Positions 18,432-26,741 of a stretch of 52,004 nucleotides of DNA are shown here, piece after piece. The stretch lies in assembly GCA_964565705.1 (NCBI GenBank), contig CAZMGD010000017.1, positions 1-52,004 of the forward strand, in the 5' to 3' direction. The stretch is from CAZMGD01 sp964565705 (GTDB taxonomy: Bacteria; Actinomycetota; Acidimicrobiia; Acidimicrobiales; Ilumatobacteraceae). The translations under genes and the position numbers were made by a program. The notes under the pieces were generated by a model. It made no database searches. It saw only the letters and a program-made list of their open reading frames with translations, and was not told the origin of the DNA. The number at the start of each line of letters is the position of its first letter. The first letter of the stretch is position 1.

Positions 18432-18448
18432 CTGAAACCGTAGTTCAG
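18432..18448 (-). promoter_or_regulatory. P450 promoter region with inverted repeat
   Basis: CTGAA-N7-TTCAG inverted repeat that contains TACGGT on the minus strand (18442 to 18437), a -10 candidate about 37 bases before the P450 start. The arrangement suggests an operator over the -10 of a leadered promoter. Confidence 0.4.
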
Positions 18449-18478
18449 TTCCTGCCCGGTCGCACGACGGGAGCGGCG

Positions 18479-18889
18479 TCACGAACCGGTGCGCAGCAAC
18501 ACCCCGAGGAACAGCGCGCCGACGGCGGCGAGCGCCCCGATCGCCCCGCCGGTGGCTAGGGCGAGCTTGGACTGCCCGACCTGGTGGACCGCGGCCGCGG
18601 CTCCGCTGACGACGGCGAGCGTGATCTTGACGAGCACCGTGACCTGGTACGAGGTCGGCGCGGTGGTGACGTCGACCTCCATCAGGTTCCAGATGCCGGT
18701 GACGAGGAGCACGGCGAAGGCGGGCCAGGCGATCCGGCTGAACGCGCGGGCGGCGGCCTTGGTCGCCTCGGGGCTGACGCGACGCAGGCTCGGCACCACC
18801 CCGGCCAGCGCGAACTGGCCGCCGACCCAGATCGTCGCCGCGAAGATGTGGAGCACGAGGCGCCAGGTCGTGAGCGTGGGGGACAGCAT
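18479..18889 (-). CDS. Small four-helix membrane protein, CopD/DUF2269-like
   Basis: 136 residues with four predicted transmembrane helices. The first holds HIFAATIWVGGQFALAG, the His-x(n)-Trp-x-Gly-Gly pattern typical of CopD-like and related haem/copper membrane domains; a second histidine appears in AAAVHQVGQSKLAL. It lies 35 bases downstream of the next gene on the same strand and probably shares its transcript. The role is unknown; copper or haem involvement is only suggested by family resemblance. Confidence 0.68.
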   Translation of the reverse strand: MLSPTLTTWRLVLHIFAATIWVGGQFALAGVVPSLRRVSPEATKAAARAFSRIAWPAFAVLLVTGIWNLMEVDVTTAPTSYQVTVLVKITLAVVSGAAAAVHQVGQSKLALATGGAIGALAAVGALFLGVLLRTGS

Positions 18890-18924
18890 CGGTGCCCGAG
18901 GCTAACGGCTCCGATCCGACGGGT

Positions 18925-19311
18925 TCAGGACGCGAGGCGGACCACGCCGACGCGTGCACCGTTGACGGTGATCGTGTCGACGCCTTTGACCCCGCGGACC
19001 CGCTCGACGAGCCGGGGCAGCTCGGACCAGCGGTCGTCGACGACCAGGTCGACCTCGCCGCCGACCATCGTGACCTTCTTCAACTGCTTGGCGTCGCGGA
19101 GGCGGTGATCGGACGCGATCGCGTACAGCACCATGCCGGTGCGCAGGGCTCGAGCCGGCGACACCTGGGATCGGCCGATCACCTGGTCGTACATGGTGCG
19201 GCCCCATCGCAGGATCTCGTGCCGGTGACGCCAGACGAAGGCAGTGATGGCCGCGCGGGTGATCGGGTTGAGCAGTGTCTTCGTGCTGAGCCACTTCGGA
19301 GTCAGGCGCAT
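18925..19311 (-). CDS. Conserved hypothetical protein with a BON-like C-terminus
   Basis: 128 residues. The N-terminal half is basic and amphipathic (WRHRHEILRWGRTMYDQV). The C-terminal ~50 residues (VTMVGGEVDLVVDD, then VRGVKGVDTITVNG) have the beta-alpha-beta pattern and the GVKGV turn seen in BON domains, which often bind membranes. The ATG is preceded by a purine-rich GGAAGGATGAAGG. The frame extends upstream without a stop, but that DNA codes for the opposite-strand gene. Function unknown. Confidence 0.6.
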   Translation of the reverse strand: MRLTPKWLSTKTLLNPITRAAITAFVWRHRHEILRWGRTMYDQVIGRSQVSPARALRTGMVLYAIASDHRLRDAKQLKKVTMVGGEVDLVVDDRWSELPRLVERVRGVKGVDTITVNGARVGVVRLAS

Positions 19312-19371
19312 GCCTTCATCCTTCCCGGTCGACCCCCGGTCGAAACGGCACCCTCGACGCAGGAGCATTCG

Positions 19372-19397
19372 GGTTTGTCGCCGGATCGGGGTGGGTA
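19372..19397 (+). promoter_or_regulatory. SigF/SigB-type promoter
   Basis: GGTTT (19372-19376), a 16-base spacer, GGGTA (19393-19397). This matches the actinobacterial stress-sigma consensus of GGTTT and GGGTA spaced by 15-17 bases. It would transcribe the gene at 19504 with a leader of roughly 100 bases. Confidence 0.6.
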
Positions 19398-19503
19398 CCC
19401 GGGTGCGGGTGCCCGGCTGATCCTGTCCGCCCGCAGTCGCATCGGCCGGGCACCTCCGTTGTCCGCCTCGTCCGGCGGCCGCGCCGTTCGGCACGATCCG
19501 ACC

Positions 19504-20349
19504 ATGCCTGCGTCCGAACGCTACGCCCGTCCCCTCGCCCTCGAGCCGGGGCGGATCATCCGCCGTCACGACGAGCCGATCCAGGTCGGGTCGATGCTCT
19601 GGGTCTTCACCGACCCGCACCGTGGCCACGAGTTCGCCTACAACCGCTGGTACGAGCGCGACCACTACTACGGCGGTTGCATGATCGGGCCGTACCACTT
19701 CGCCGGGAGCCGGTGGGTGGCGACGCGGCGCCATCGCGACGCGCGGTTCCCGACCGACAGCCCGATGCCGTTCGCCCTCGACGCCGGCACCTACGCGTGC
19801 CTCTACTGGTACCTCGGTGGCCACCACGATGACGCGCTCGACTGGGCCACGCCACAGGTGCACCACCTCTACGCCGACGACCGCGGGTTCGCCGAGCGGA
19901 CGCACCACAACACGGCGACGTTCGGCCACAACTGGCGCGCCTATCGCGATCCGGACCCGGTCCCGATCGAGCTGGCCCTGGATCACCGCTATCAGGGCAT
20001 GGTGGCGATGTTCCTCGATCTCGCCGACGGTGTCGAGCAGGCCGCGATGGACGAGTGGTTCGACGGCTTCTTGCCGGGGTGGCTGGCGGACTCACCGGTG
20101 GCTTCGATGGTGCACTGGGTCAACGTGCCGCTGCGGGAGGACAAGGCCGACTTCGTGCCGGTCGACGCCGCCGGGCAGCGGCGCTCGCTGCTCGTCCAGT
20201 TCGTGGAGGGCGACCCGCTGGACAGCTGGGACCGTCAGCGCGAGCTCGCCGACGCGCTCGCCGGCTCGGGCACCGGCACGGTGGCGTTCGCCTCGCCGTT
20301 CGTCGCCACGGTCGTCGGCACGGATCGGTACGTCGACGAGCTCTGGTGA
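19504..20349 (+). CDS. EthD-like conserved hypothetical protein
   Basis: 281 residues, cytoplasmic, rich in His, Trp and Tyr. Near the N-terminus FAYNRWYERDHYYGGC resembles the NxWYxxxH element of EthD/dimeric alpha-beta-barrel proteins, and a second similar segment (VASMVHWVNVPLRED) may be a duplicated half. No catalytic motif is recognised. It stands alone; a SigF-type promoter lies about 100 bases upstream, so it may be stress-induced. The start at ATG 19504 is the first convincing one, although there is no clear ribosome site. Confidence 0.6.
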   Translation: MPASERYARPLALEPGRIIRRHDEPIQVGSMLWVFTDPHRGHEFAYNRWYERDHYYGGCMIGPYHFAGSRWVATRRHRDARFPTDSPMPFALDAGTYACLYWYLGGHHDDALDWATPQVHHLYADDRGFAERTHHNTATFGHNWRAYRDPDPVPIELALDHRYQGMVAMFLDLADGVEQAAMDEWFDGFLPGWLADSPVASMVHWVNVPLREDKADFVPVDAAGQRRSLLVQFVEGDPLDSWDRQRELADALAGSGTGTVAFASPFVATVVGTDRYVDELW

Positions 20350-20529
20350 GGAATGGCTGACGTGAGATGCGGGCCCGGCCGGTCGACAGGCGGGCGGTCC
20401 TGGACCGACCGGGCACGACCCCAAGTTACCGGTGGGTAGTACGTGCTGCCTCGTGTGACACGTTTCGCACCGGCTCCCGGCGGCCCTGGCGGATCGACCC
20501 ATCGGGCCTCGGCCTCCTGACGGGACCGG

Positions 20530-20535
20530 TACATT
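20530..20535 (+). promoter_or_regulatory. Leaderless -10 of the uridine phosphorylase gene
   Basis: TACATT eight bases before GTG 20544. The rest of the 194-base gap (20350-20543) shows nothing else recognisable. Confidence 0.5.
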
Positions 20536-20543
20536 CGCGATCC

Positions 20544-21326
20544 GTGCCAGCGGACGACGCCAAGTACCACATCGGCTTCGGGCGATCAGACCTGCCGGAC
20601 GGCGCGTCGATCGCGCTGCTGAGCGGCGACCCTGGGCGCTCCGAGCTGGTCGCCCGGACGTACCTCACCGGTGGCAGTGAGCTCGGCCGCAACCGCGGTC
20701 TGGACAGCTTCGTCGCCGTGCTGCCGGGTGGCGCGCCGGTGGTCTGCGCGACGAGCGGCATGGGTGCGCCGTCGATGAGCATCGTCGTCAACGAGCTCGC
20801 CTCGATCGGGATCACCACCGTGATCCGCATCGGCACGGCCGGATCCATCCAGGATCGGGTGCACGCCGGCGAGGTCGTGATCGCGTCGGGAGCGCTGACC
20901 AACCAGGGCGCGGCCGCGGACATCGCACCGCCGGAGTTCCCCGCTGTCGCCGACCCGTTCCTGACCGTGACGCTCGCAGAGTCTGCGCTCGGGCTCGGCG
21001 TGCCGAGCCACGTCGGGATCATGGCGTCGGTCGACACGTTCTTCGAGGGGCAGGAGCGCTCGGCGTCGTCGGCCAACCCGCACCTGCTGCGCCGCCTGCG
21101 GGGGATGATCGACGAGTACCACGACCTCGGCGTGCTCAACTTCGAGATGGAGGCCGGCACGCTGTTCAAGATGGGCGCCGTGTACGGGTTCGCCGCCGGC
21201 TGCGTCTGCGCGATCATCGCCCAGCGCGACGAGGCGGAGGAGCCGATGCTCGACCTCAAGGAGTCGGCGGTGGACCGTGCGATCCGAGTCGCCGTCGAAG
21301 CGGCCGATCGCTGGTCACGTCGCTGA
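20544..21326 (+). CDS. udp: Uridine phosphorylase / PNP_UDP-family nucleoside phosphorylase
   Basis: 260 residues. Cleaves uridine (or a similar nucleoside) with phosphate to uracil and ribose-1-phosphate in the salvage pathway. Family motifs: LLSGDPGRSE near the N-terminus, the phosphate-binding RIGTAGSIQ, and the ribose/base-binding NFEMEAGTLFKMGAVYG, which is the uridine phosphorylase signature rather than that of PNP. GTG 20544 is chosen because the family N-terminus fits and a leaderless -10 lies eight bases upstream. It ends five bases before the tRNA-Gly gene on the opposite strand. Confidence 0.88.
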   Translation: MPADDAKYHIGFGRSDLPDGASIALLSGDPGRSELVARTYLTGGSELGRNRGLDSFVAVLPGGAPVVCATSGMGAPSMSIVVNELASIGITTVIRIGTAGSIQDRVHAGEVVIASGALTNQGAAADIAPPEFPAVADPFLTVTLAESALGLGVPSHVGIMASVDTFFEGQERSASSANPHLLRRLRGMIDEYHDLGVLNFEMEAGTLFKMGAVYGFAAGCVCAIIAQRDEAEEPMLDLKESAVDRAIRVAVEAADRWSRR

Positions 21327-21331
21327 CGTGG

Positions 21332-21403
<72 letters not shown>

Positions 21404-21418
21404 GAGGGCGGGGCGAGG

Positions 21419-22138
21419 TTACCGGCGGTCGAGGCGTCCGGTGGCGTAGGCCCAGCGTTCGAACAGGATCGTGAACAGCGGGGGGACCGAGGCGAGCAGC
21501 GCCAACGCGAGCGTGCGCCCGGACCAGCGCTGGTGCCAGCCCGCCCACAGCGCGACGGCGACGTAGACGAGCACGACGACGCCGTGGATCCGGCCGAACA
21601 CGGCGACGCCGGTCTCGCCGGCGTCGAGCACGTACTTCTGGAACATGCCGATCAACAGGCCGGCCCAGCTGATCGCCTCGGCGATCGCCGCGACGCGGAA
21701 CGCGCGGCCGGCGGTGCTGAGCGGGCGGGGGGTGGCGTAGGCCCGCTCGGCCGGCGTCGGCGTCGTCCGGGTCGGGATCCGCCAGAGGATCCAGGCGATG
21801 CCGACAGCGCCGGCGGCGAGGATCGCGACCTTGACGAGCACGCGGTCGACGGCGAGGAACGCGCTCAGGCTGCAGGCCACGACGATCGAGCCGATCGCCG
21901 CCACCTTCGCCCGCTTGGGCATGCCGAGGCCGGCGCGGTAGTCGCGCACCATCGGGCCGATCGTCGGGAGGTTCAGCACCCACTGCTCGAACCGTGGGTT
22001 GGAACGGGAGAAGCACGCTGCGGCGACGACGAAGAAGACGGTCGTCGGGAGTCCGGGGATGATGATGCCGAGCACGCCGACGCCCACCGACAAGAAGCCC
22101 AACCCCAGCCACAGCGCGCGGATCAAGGGATTGGCCAT
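21419..22138 (-). CDS. DUF454 (YbaN) - DUF3817 fusion membrane protein
   Basis: 239 residues, mostly transmembrane. The N-terminal ~115 residues match DUF454/YbaN (GxLGIIIPGLPTTVFFVVAAACFSRS, then PTIGPMVRDYRAG). The C-terminal ~95 residues match DUF3817 (FRVAAIAEAISWAGLLIGMF, then RIHGVVVLVYV). These are normally separate proteins, joined here by a linker of about 25 residues rich in Thr, Pro and Arg. No frameshift is needed. TAGCCT lies nine bases before the ATG, so the gene is probably leaderless. Function of both domains is unknown. Confidence 0.8.
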   Translation of the reverse strand: MANPLIRALWLGLGFLSVGVGVLGIIIPGLPTTVFFVVAAACFSRSNPRFEQWVLNLPTIGPMVRDYRAGLGMPKRAKVAAIGSIVVACSLSAFLAVDRVLVKVAILAAGAVGIAWILWRIPTRTTPTPAERAYATPRPLSTAGRAFRVAAIAEAISWAGLLIGMFQKYVLDAGETGVAVFGRIHGVVVLVYVAVALWAGWHQRWSGRTLALALLASVPPLFTILFERWAYATGRLDRR

Positions 22139-22147
22139 GGGACCGGC

Positions 22148-22165
22148 AGGCTAGGGGCGTAGTGT
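22148..22165. promoter_or_regulatory. Back-to-back leaderless -10 elements
   Basis: Minus strand: TAGCCT (22153 to 22148), nine bases before ATG 22138. Plus strand: TAGTGT (22160-22165), nine bases before ATG 22175. The two starts are only 36 bases apart. Confidence 0.5.
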
Positions 22166-22174
22166 GCGCCGAAC

Positions 22175-23134
22175 ATGCTGATCCCGATCCTCGTCGTCCT
22201 CCTTCTCGTGGTCGCCGTGTTCCTCGCGTTCTCGTTGCGCGCCGTTGCCCAGGGCACGGTCGCGGTCACGACCATCTTCGGCAAGTACCGGCGCACCCTG
22301 CGGCCCGGTCTCAACTTCCTGATCCCGTTCGTCGAGCGGATCTTCCGGCGCATCAGCATCCAGAACCGCTCGATCGAGCTCCAGTTCCAGGCGATCACCC
22401 AGGACCAGGCGAACGTCTACTTCTCGGCGATGCTGCTCTACACGACGTTCGACGACCGTGAGGACACGATCAAGAACGTCGCGTTCAAGTTCATCTCCGA
22501 GAAGGATGTCCTGACTGCGCTGGTCCGTTCGGTCGAGGGCCAGACGCGAGGGTTCGTGGCGACGAAGCGCCAGGCGGAGATCCTCGGGCTGCGCCGCGAG
22601 ATCACCGAGGAGGTCAAGGAGCAGCTCGACACCGTGCTCGAGGGGTGGGGCTACCACCTGATCGACGTGCAGCTCAACGACATCACCTTCGACCAGGTCA
22701 TCACCCAGTCGATGGCGCAGGTCGTGGCGTCGAACAACCTCAAGGCGGCGGCGACCAACGAGGGCGATGCGCTGCTGATCCGGCGCACGAAGGAGGCCGA
22801 GGCCGCCGGCACCGCCGTGCGGATCGAGGCCGAGGCCGAGCGCACCGCAGCGCAGCTGCGCGGGCAGGGCGTCGCGCTGTTCCGCGAGGAGGTCGCCCGC
22901 GGCCTTGCCCAGGCGGCTCGGGAGATGGAGCAGAACCAGATGGACACCACCTTGATCCTCTTCTCGATGTGGACCGAGTCGATCCGTCACGTGGCCGAGA
23001 ACGGCCGCGGCAACGTGCTGTTCCTGGATGGATCGCCGGAGGGCATGGAGAAGCAGATGCGCGATCTGATGGCGCTCCAGACGTTGCACATGGAAGGACT
23101 CGTCCCGCCGCAGCCGCCCGCTCAGACCGGATGA
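22175..23134 (+). CDS. SPFH/band-7 membrane protein (stomatin/HflC-like)
   Basis: 319 residues: one N-terminal transmembrane helix (residues 3-23), the SPFH domain starting at VAQGTVAVTTIFGKYRRTLRPG, and a long Ala/Glu/Arg-rich coiled coil (AEAAGTAVRIEAEAERTAAQ). SPFH proteins form oligomeric rings that organise membrane microdomains or regulate membrane proteases. No NfeD-type partner is adjacent. Leaderless -10 nine bases upstream. Confidence 0.87.
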   Translation: MLIPILVVLLLVVAVFLAFSLRAVAQGTVAVTTIFGKYRRTLRPGLNFLIPFVERIFRRISIQNRSIELQFQAITQDQANVYFSAMLLYTTFDDREDTIKNVAFKFISEKDVLTALVRSVEGQTRGFVATKRQAEILGLRREITEEVKEQLDTVLEGWGYHLIDVQLNDITFDQVITQSMAQVVASNNLKAAATNEGDALLIRRTKEAEAAGTAVRIEAEAERTAAQLRGQGVALFREEVARGLAQAAREMEQNQMDTTLILFSMWTESIRHVAENGRGNVLFLDGSPEGMEKQMRDLMALQTLHMEGLVPPQPPAQTG

Positions 23135-23159
23135 CCGCTCGGTGACTTGACTCCGGCAG

Positions 23160-23165
23160 TAGCCT
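23160..23165 (+). promoter_or_regulatory. -10 element of the L,D-transpeptidase gene
   Basis: TAGCCT ten bases before ATG 23176; at most a very short leader. Confidence 0.42.
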
Positions 23166-23175
23166 CGTCGCCGCT

Positions 23176-25182
23176 ATGCGTGTACGAAACCTCGCCGGGT
23201 GCGCGGCGATGCTCGCACTGGCGGTCGCAGCCACCCCTGCCATCGCCGGTGCGTCCGCACCGACCGCCCCATCGCTTCCTACGGCCTCGCCGTCGACGGT
23301 ACCGCAGGTGGCGCCGTCGACCGCGTCGGCCCTCCAGACGCTGCCCGACGCCCAGCGCCTGCTCGACACGCGCCAGTTCGGCCAGCTGCCGTTCGGTGCC
23401 GGCGAGACGCGCACGGTCGCGATCACCGGCGAGGCGCCGCTGCCGGTCGCGGGCACCGCGGTCGCCGCGGTGCTCAACCTCACCGTGGTCGGCGACGCCG
23501 CTCCCGGCTTCTGGACGGCGTGGCCGTCGGGCACCGGGCGGCCGGACGCATCCATCCTCAACGTGGACGAGGCCGCGTCGCTGCAGGGGCCCGCGCTCGC
23601 GCTGCCGAACCTGGTGACGATCCCCGTCGGCGCCGACGGCTCGATCTCGATCTACTCTGACAAGGGCGGCCAGCTGATCGTCGACCTGCTCGGCTACTAC
23701 ACCCCGACCGCGTCGGCGACGGCCGGTCGGTTCCAGCCGCTGCCCACGCCGGTGCGCCGGCTCGACACCCGCCCGGACAAGAGCGGGCTCGCGCCGGGCG
23801 AGCAGCGCACCGTCAACATCCCCGACGCCGCCGGCGCCGGCGCGGTCGCCCTCAACATCACCACGGTCGCGTGGCAGGGCGGCTACTGGCAGGTGTTCCA
23901 GCACGGCGCGCCCGTGCCCGCCACCTCGAACCTCAACTCCGTCAAGGCCGGCCACGTCGCTGCCAACCAGGTGATCGTGCCGGTCGACTCGGCCGGCAAC
24001 GTCGACGTCTTCAGCACGGCCGGCGGCGATCTCATCGTCGACGTCATCGGTACCTACACGAGCACCGCCGCGCCCGACGGCACCGACGGCTTGTTCGTGC
24101 CGCTGGCCACGCCCACCCGCTTCCTCGACACCCGCACCGCGATCAACCCGCTCGGCGCCGGCAAGCGCCTGCTGCCGAAGTGGGCGGTCGAGGTGCCGGC
24201 CCTGACGAACCCGGCGATCAACCGCGCCGACATCGCCGCGCTCGACATGAACGTGACGATCAATGAGACCCTGAACGCTGGTTACTTCTCGGTGACGACC
24301 GCCGGCATCAGCGCACCCGGTCCGACGCGCGGCACCTCCACCCTCAACGCCACGCACCCGGCCCAGACGCTCGCCAACCACGCCATCGTGCCGGTCTCGG
24401 CGCGCGGCTTCGAGGTGTTCAGCGAGAACGGCGGCCAGGTGATCGCCGATGTGAGCGGCTACTACCTCGGCACGCCGGCGGCGGGGGCGCAGCCCGTTCA
24501 GACCAACACCGATCCCACGCCCGCGGGATGCGTCGGCTTCTCCGGTCAGCCGGTGGACGCGATCGTCACCGGCAGCTCCGGGATGTCGGTCGGGCGGGTC
24601 CAGCAGCGACTCATCGACCTCGGGTTCTGGGTGCAGGGCGTGGACGGCGGCTACGGCCGGATCACCTCGCAGGCCGTGATGGCGTTCCAGAAGTGGGCTG
24701 GTCTGCCGTCGAAGAGCGGCAACGTCGACGCGGCCACGGCCAACGCGTTGAACAACACGCTGTGCCGGCCGACCGCGGGTCGCACCGGGGGTGACTTCTT
24801 CGAGGTCAACCGCACGAAGCAGATCGCCATGGTGGTCCGCGGCGGCAAGGTGCTGTGGGTCTTCAACGTCTCGACCGGCAACGGCAAGAGCTACGACGAG
24901 GAAGACCAGAAGAACGCCGGCCAGCGTGTCATCGGCGTGGCGACCACCCCGCTCGGCGAGTACAAGACGTACCGCGAACACGACGTCGCCAGGTACGAGG
25001 GCGACCTCGGCAGCCTGTACCGACCCAAGTTCGTGGTCGGCGGCGTGGCGGTGCACGGCGCCCAGAACGTGCCCAACTATCCCGCCTCGCACGGCTGCAT
25101 CCGGGTGATCAACCCGGTGATGGATCTCATCTGGGGACAGAACCTGTTGCCGCTGCGATCCGCCGTGTGGATCCACGACTGA
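23176..25182 (+). CDS. Secreted L,D-transpeptidase with three xDTR modules and a peptidoglycan-binding domain
   Basis: 668 residues. Signal peptide (residues 1-25, MRVRN then Ala-rich hydrophobic core). Three xDTR modules follow, with LLDTR near residue 62, RLDTR near 193 and FLDTR near 313, each closing with a DxxGxY strand. A PG_binding_1 domain (about 456-513, SVGRVQQRLIDLGFW, then AVMAFQKWAGL) precedes the YkuD catalytic domain (about 541-668) with the active-site HG (residue ~624) and SHGCIRV (from residue 638, catalytic Cys). It should form 3-3 crosslinks in peptidoglycan or attach proteins to it. The domain order shows that the xDTR modules are cell-surface units. It shares its N-terminal half architecture with the protein at 5578. 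Confidence 0.92.
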   Translation: MRVRNLAGCAAMLALAVAATPAIAGASAPTAPSLPTASPSTVPQVAPSTASALQTLPDAQRLLDTRQFGQLPFGAGETRTVAITGEAPLPVAGTAVAAVLNLTVVGDAAPGFWTAWPSGTGRPDASILNVDEAASLQGPALALPNLVTIPVGADGSISIYSDKGGQLIVDLLGYYTPTASATAGRFQPLPTPVRRLDTRPDKSGLAPGEQRTVNIPDAAGAGAVALNITTVAWQGGYWQVFQHGAPVPATSNLNSVKAGHVAANQVIVPVDSAGNVDVFSTAGGDLIVDVIGTYTSTAAPDGTDGLFVPLATPTRFLDTRTAINPLGAGKRLLPKWAVEVPALTNPAINRADIAALDMNVTINETLNAGYFSVTTAGISAPGPTRGTSTLNATHPAQTLANHAIVPVSARGFEVFSENGGQVIADVSGYYLGTPAAGAQPVQTNTDPTPAGCVGFSGQPVDAIVTGSSGMSVGRVQQRLIDLGFWVQGVDGGYGRITSQAVMAFQKWAGLPSKSGNVDAATANALNNTLCRPTAGRTGGDFFEVNRTKQIAMVVRGGKVLWVFNVSTGNGKSYDEEDQKNAGQRVIGVATTPLGEYKTYREHDVARYEGDLGSLYRPKFVVGGVAVHGAQNVPNYPASHGCIRVINPVMDLIWGQNLLPLRSAVWIHD

Positions 25183-25211
25183 TCCGTTCCGACACCGAAG
25201 AACCCGACTGC

Positions 25212-25240
25212 TACGTTGACGGAACCCGCAACCAGGCGGG
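25212..25240 (+). promoter_or_regulatory. Cold-shock gene promoter and leader hairpin
   Basis: TACGTT (25212-25217) is a -10 candidate about 47 bases before the start. The leader holds a CCCGC-N6-GCGGG hairpin (25225-25240) and an AG-rich segment next to the start, typical of regulated cold-shock leaders. Confidence 0.4.
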
Positions 25241-25264
25241 CGATTCAGTGAGAAAAGAGAAGCT

Positions 25265-25465
25265 GTGGCCACTGGCACCGTGAAGTTCTTCAACAAGGAG
25301 AAGGGCTACGGATTCATCAGCCAAGACGACGGCGCAGACGTGTTCGTCCATTACTCGAGCATCCAGACGAAGGGCTTCCGCACCCTGGTCGAAGGCCAGA
25401 AGGTGGAGTTCGACGTCGGCCCCGGCCGCAAGGGTGACGAGGCGCAGAACGTCCGGCCGCTCTGA
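25265..25465 (+). CDS. Cold-shock protein (CspA family)
   Basis: 66 residues, standard for the family. RNP1 (KGYGFISQ) and RNP2 (VFVHYSSI) are intact, so it binds single-stranded RNA/DNA as an RNA chaperone. Start GTG 25265, with an AG-rich stretch (GAGAAAAGAGAAG) just upstream. A leader of about 47 bases contrasts with the many leaderless neighbours and fits post-transcriptional control. A stable hairpin follows the gene. Confidence 0.95.
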   Translation: MATGTVKFFNKEKGYGFISQDDGADVFVHYSSIQTKGFRTLVEGQKVEFDVGPGRKGDEAQNVRPL

Positions 25466-25474
25466 TCACTGATC

Positions 25475-25506
25475 CCGCACCGTCGGCGGTCCTGCCGGCG
25501 GTGCGG
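25475..25506 (+). terminator. Hairpin terminator after the cold-shock gene
   Basis: CCGCACCG-T-CGGC, a six-base loop, GCCG-G-CGGTGCGG: a 13-bp stem including one G-U pair, ten bases after the stop codon. No T-run follows. It separates the cold-shock gene from the stress-sigma operon. Confidence 0.6.
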
Positions 25507-25523
25507 CTGCCAGACTGGCGTCC

Positions 25524-25943
25524 ATGAACGATCTGGAGGACGTCAGAACGTCGGACGTGGTGTTGCAGGTTCCGTCGAGCCCTGCTTCGCTGCGCGTCGT
25601 GCGCATGGTCGCGGCCACGATCGTCGCCGACGACGGCTTCGACATCGACGAGGTCGACGACGTTCGGATGGCCGTCGACGAACTGTGCGCAGCCGTCATC
25701 GAGGCCTCGCCGACGTCCTCGATGCGCGTGCGGTTCCGGCTCGAGGCCCATCGTCTCGACGTCCAGATCGACGCCGAGAGCTCGACCCCGGCGTCGGTGC
25801 AGGTCGACGAGATGCGCGCCGCCGTGCTCGGCGCGGTCACCGACCAGTACTCCACAGCGGTGGAAGACGGGCGCAGCATCGCCGCGTTCGCCAAGCGTTC
25901 GACGCTCGCGGCACCGGGTGAGGCCGCACGGCCGCATGGCTGA
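25524..25943 (+). CDS. rsbW: RsbW/UsfX-like anti-sigma factor
   Basis: 139 residues with the HATPase fold. VDDVRMAVDELCAAVIEA corresponds to the N-box helix of RsbW-type kinases but lacks the usual asparagine, and no DxGxG box is visible. The Mycobacterium tuberculosis SigF anti-sigma factor UsfX is degenerate in the same way, which supports the assignment. It should bind and hold the downstream sigma factor. Its stop overlaps the sigF start by eight bases (ATGGCTGA), giving coupled synthesis. CAGACT seven bases upstream of the ATG is an imperfect leaderless -10. Confidence 0.82.
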   Translation: MNDLEDVRTSDVVLQVPSSPASLRVVRMVAATIVADDGFDIDEVDDVRMAVDELCAAVIEASPTSSMRVRFRLEAHRLDVQIDAESSTPASVQVDEMRAAVLGAVTDQYSTAVEDGRSIAAFAKRSTLAAPGEAARPHG

Positions 25944-26706
25944 CGAGCCGCGCGGCGTCACCCCCGACGAAGAGCTGCAGCGTCTCGCTGCATACGTGGA
26001 GAGCCGGGATCCTCGTGAGCGCGACGCGCTGCTCGCGACCTACGACTGGGTCGCGATCACCGCAGCTCGCCGCTTCCGCGATCGGGGCGAGCCGAGCGAT
26101 GACCTCCTCCAAGTCGCCCGAGTCGGGCTGATCAAGGCGCTCGGGCGCTTCGATCCCAACGCCGGCGCCGGATTCCCCGCGTATGGCATGGCGACCGCAC
26201 TCGGTGAGCTCCGACGTCACTTCCGCGACGCGACCTGGCGGGTCTACGCGCCTCGGGCAGCCAAGGATCTGCAGTCCCGGCTGGCGCGCGAGACCGAGGC
26301 TGCCACCCACGAGCTCGGTCGGGCGCCGACCGTCGCCGAGCTCTCCGAACGGCTCGCCGTGTCGCCCGACGCCGTGCTCGCGGCCATGGACGCGGCCGCC
26401 GCCAATCGAGCCTCGTCGCTCGACGCGCCCGGCTCCGCCGACCAGCGTTGGGCCAGTGATCGCCTGGCGTCGGGGGAGTCACCGTTCGAGGACCGCGTCG
26501 CCGTCCGCGAGCTGCTGGGCCGCCTGCCCGAACGCGAGCGACGGATCGTCGAGCTGCGTTTCGACGAGGGGTTGACCCAGGACGAGATCGCGCGGATCGT
26601 CGGCATCAGCCAGATGCACGTCTCCAGGCTCCTGCGCGCCGCGCTCGACACGTTGCGCCGCACGATCGAATCGGGTCAGGCGGCGGAGGACGACACGGGG
26701 GAGTAG
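25936..26706 (+). CDS. sigF: Stress-response sigma factor, SigF/SigB family
   Basis: 256 residues. Region 2 (DDLLQVARVGLIKALGRFDPNAGAGFPAYG, read in two parts), region 3 and the region 4 helix-turn-helix (LTQDEIARIVGISQMHVSRLLR) are all present, with the short N-terminus of the SigF/SigB/SigG group. Start ATG 25936 overlaps the anti-sigma gene, as in mycobacterial usfX-sigF. Two promoters in this window match its expected GGTTT/GGGTA consensus: csbD and the gene at 19504. Activity is probably set by the partner-switching proteins encoded here. Confidence 0.92.
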   Translation: MADEPRGVTPDEELQRLAAYVESRDPRERDALLATYDWVAITAARRFRDRGEPSDDLLQVARVGLIKALGRFDPNAGAGFPAYGMATALGELRRHFRDATWRVYAPRAAKDLQSRLARETEAATHELGRAPTVAELSERLAVSPDAVLAAMDAAAANRASSLDAPGSADQRWASDRLASGESPFEDRVAVRELLGRLPERERRIVELRFDEGLTQDEIARIVGISQMHVSRLLRAALDTLRRTIESGQAAEDDTGE

Positions 26707-26741
26707 GGGGCTCGGGTTGCAAGGGGGCAGGAGCGGGAACG

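Noticed and set aside
20350..20543. Upstream in-frame extension of uridine phosphorylase
   Set aside because: The extra 59 residues are Arg/Gly/Ser/Pro-rich without homology and would cover the leaderless -10; GTG 20544 fits the family start.
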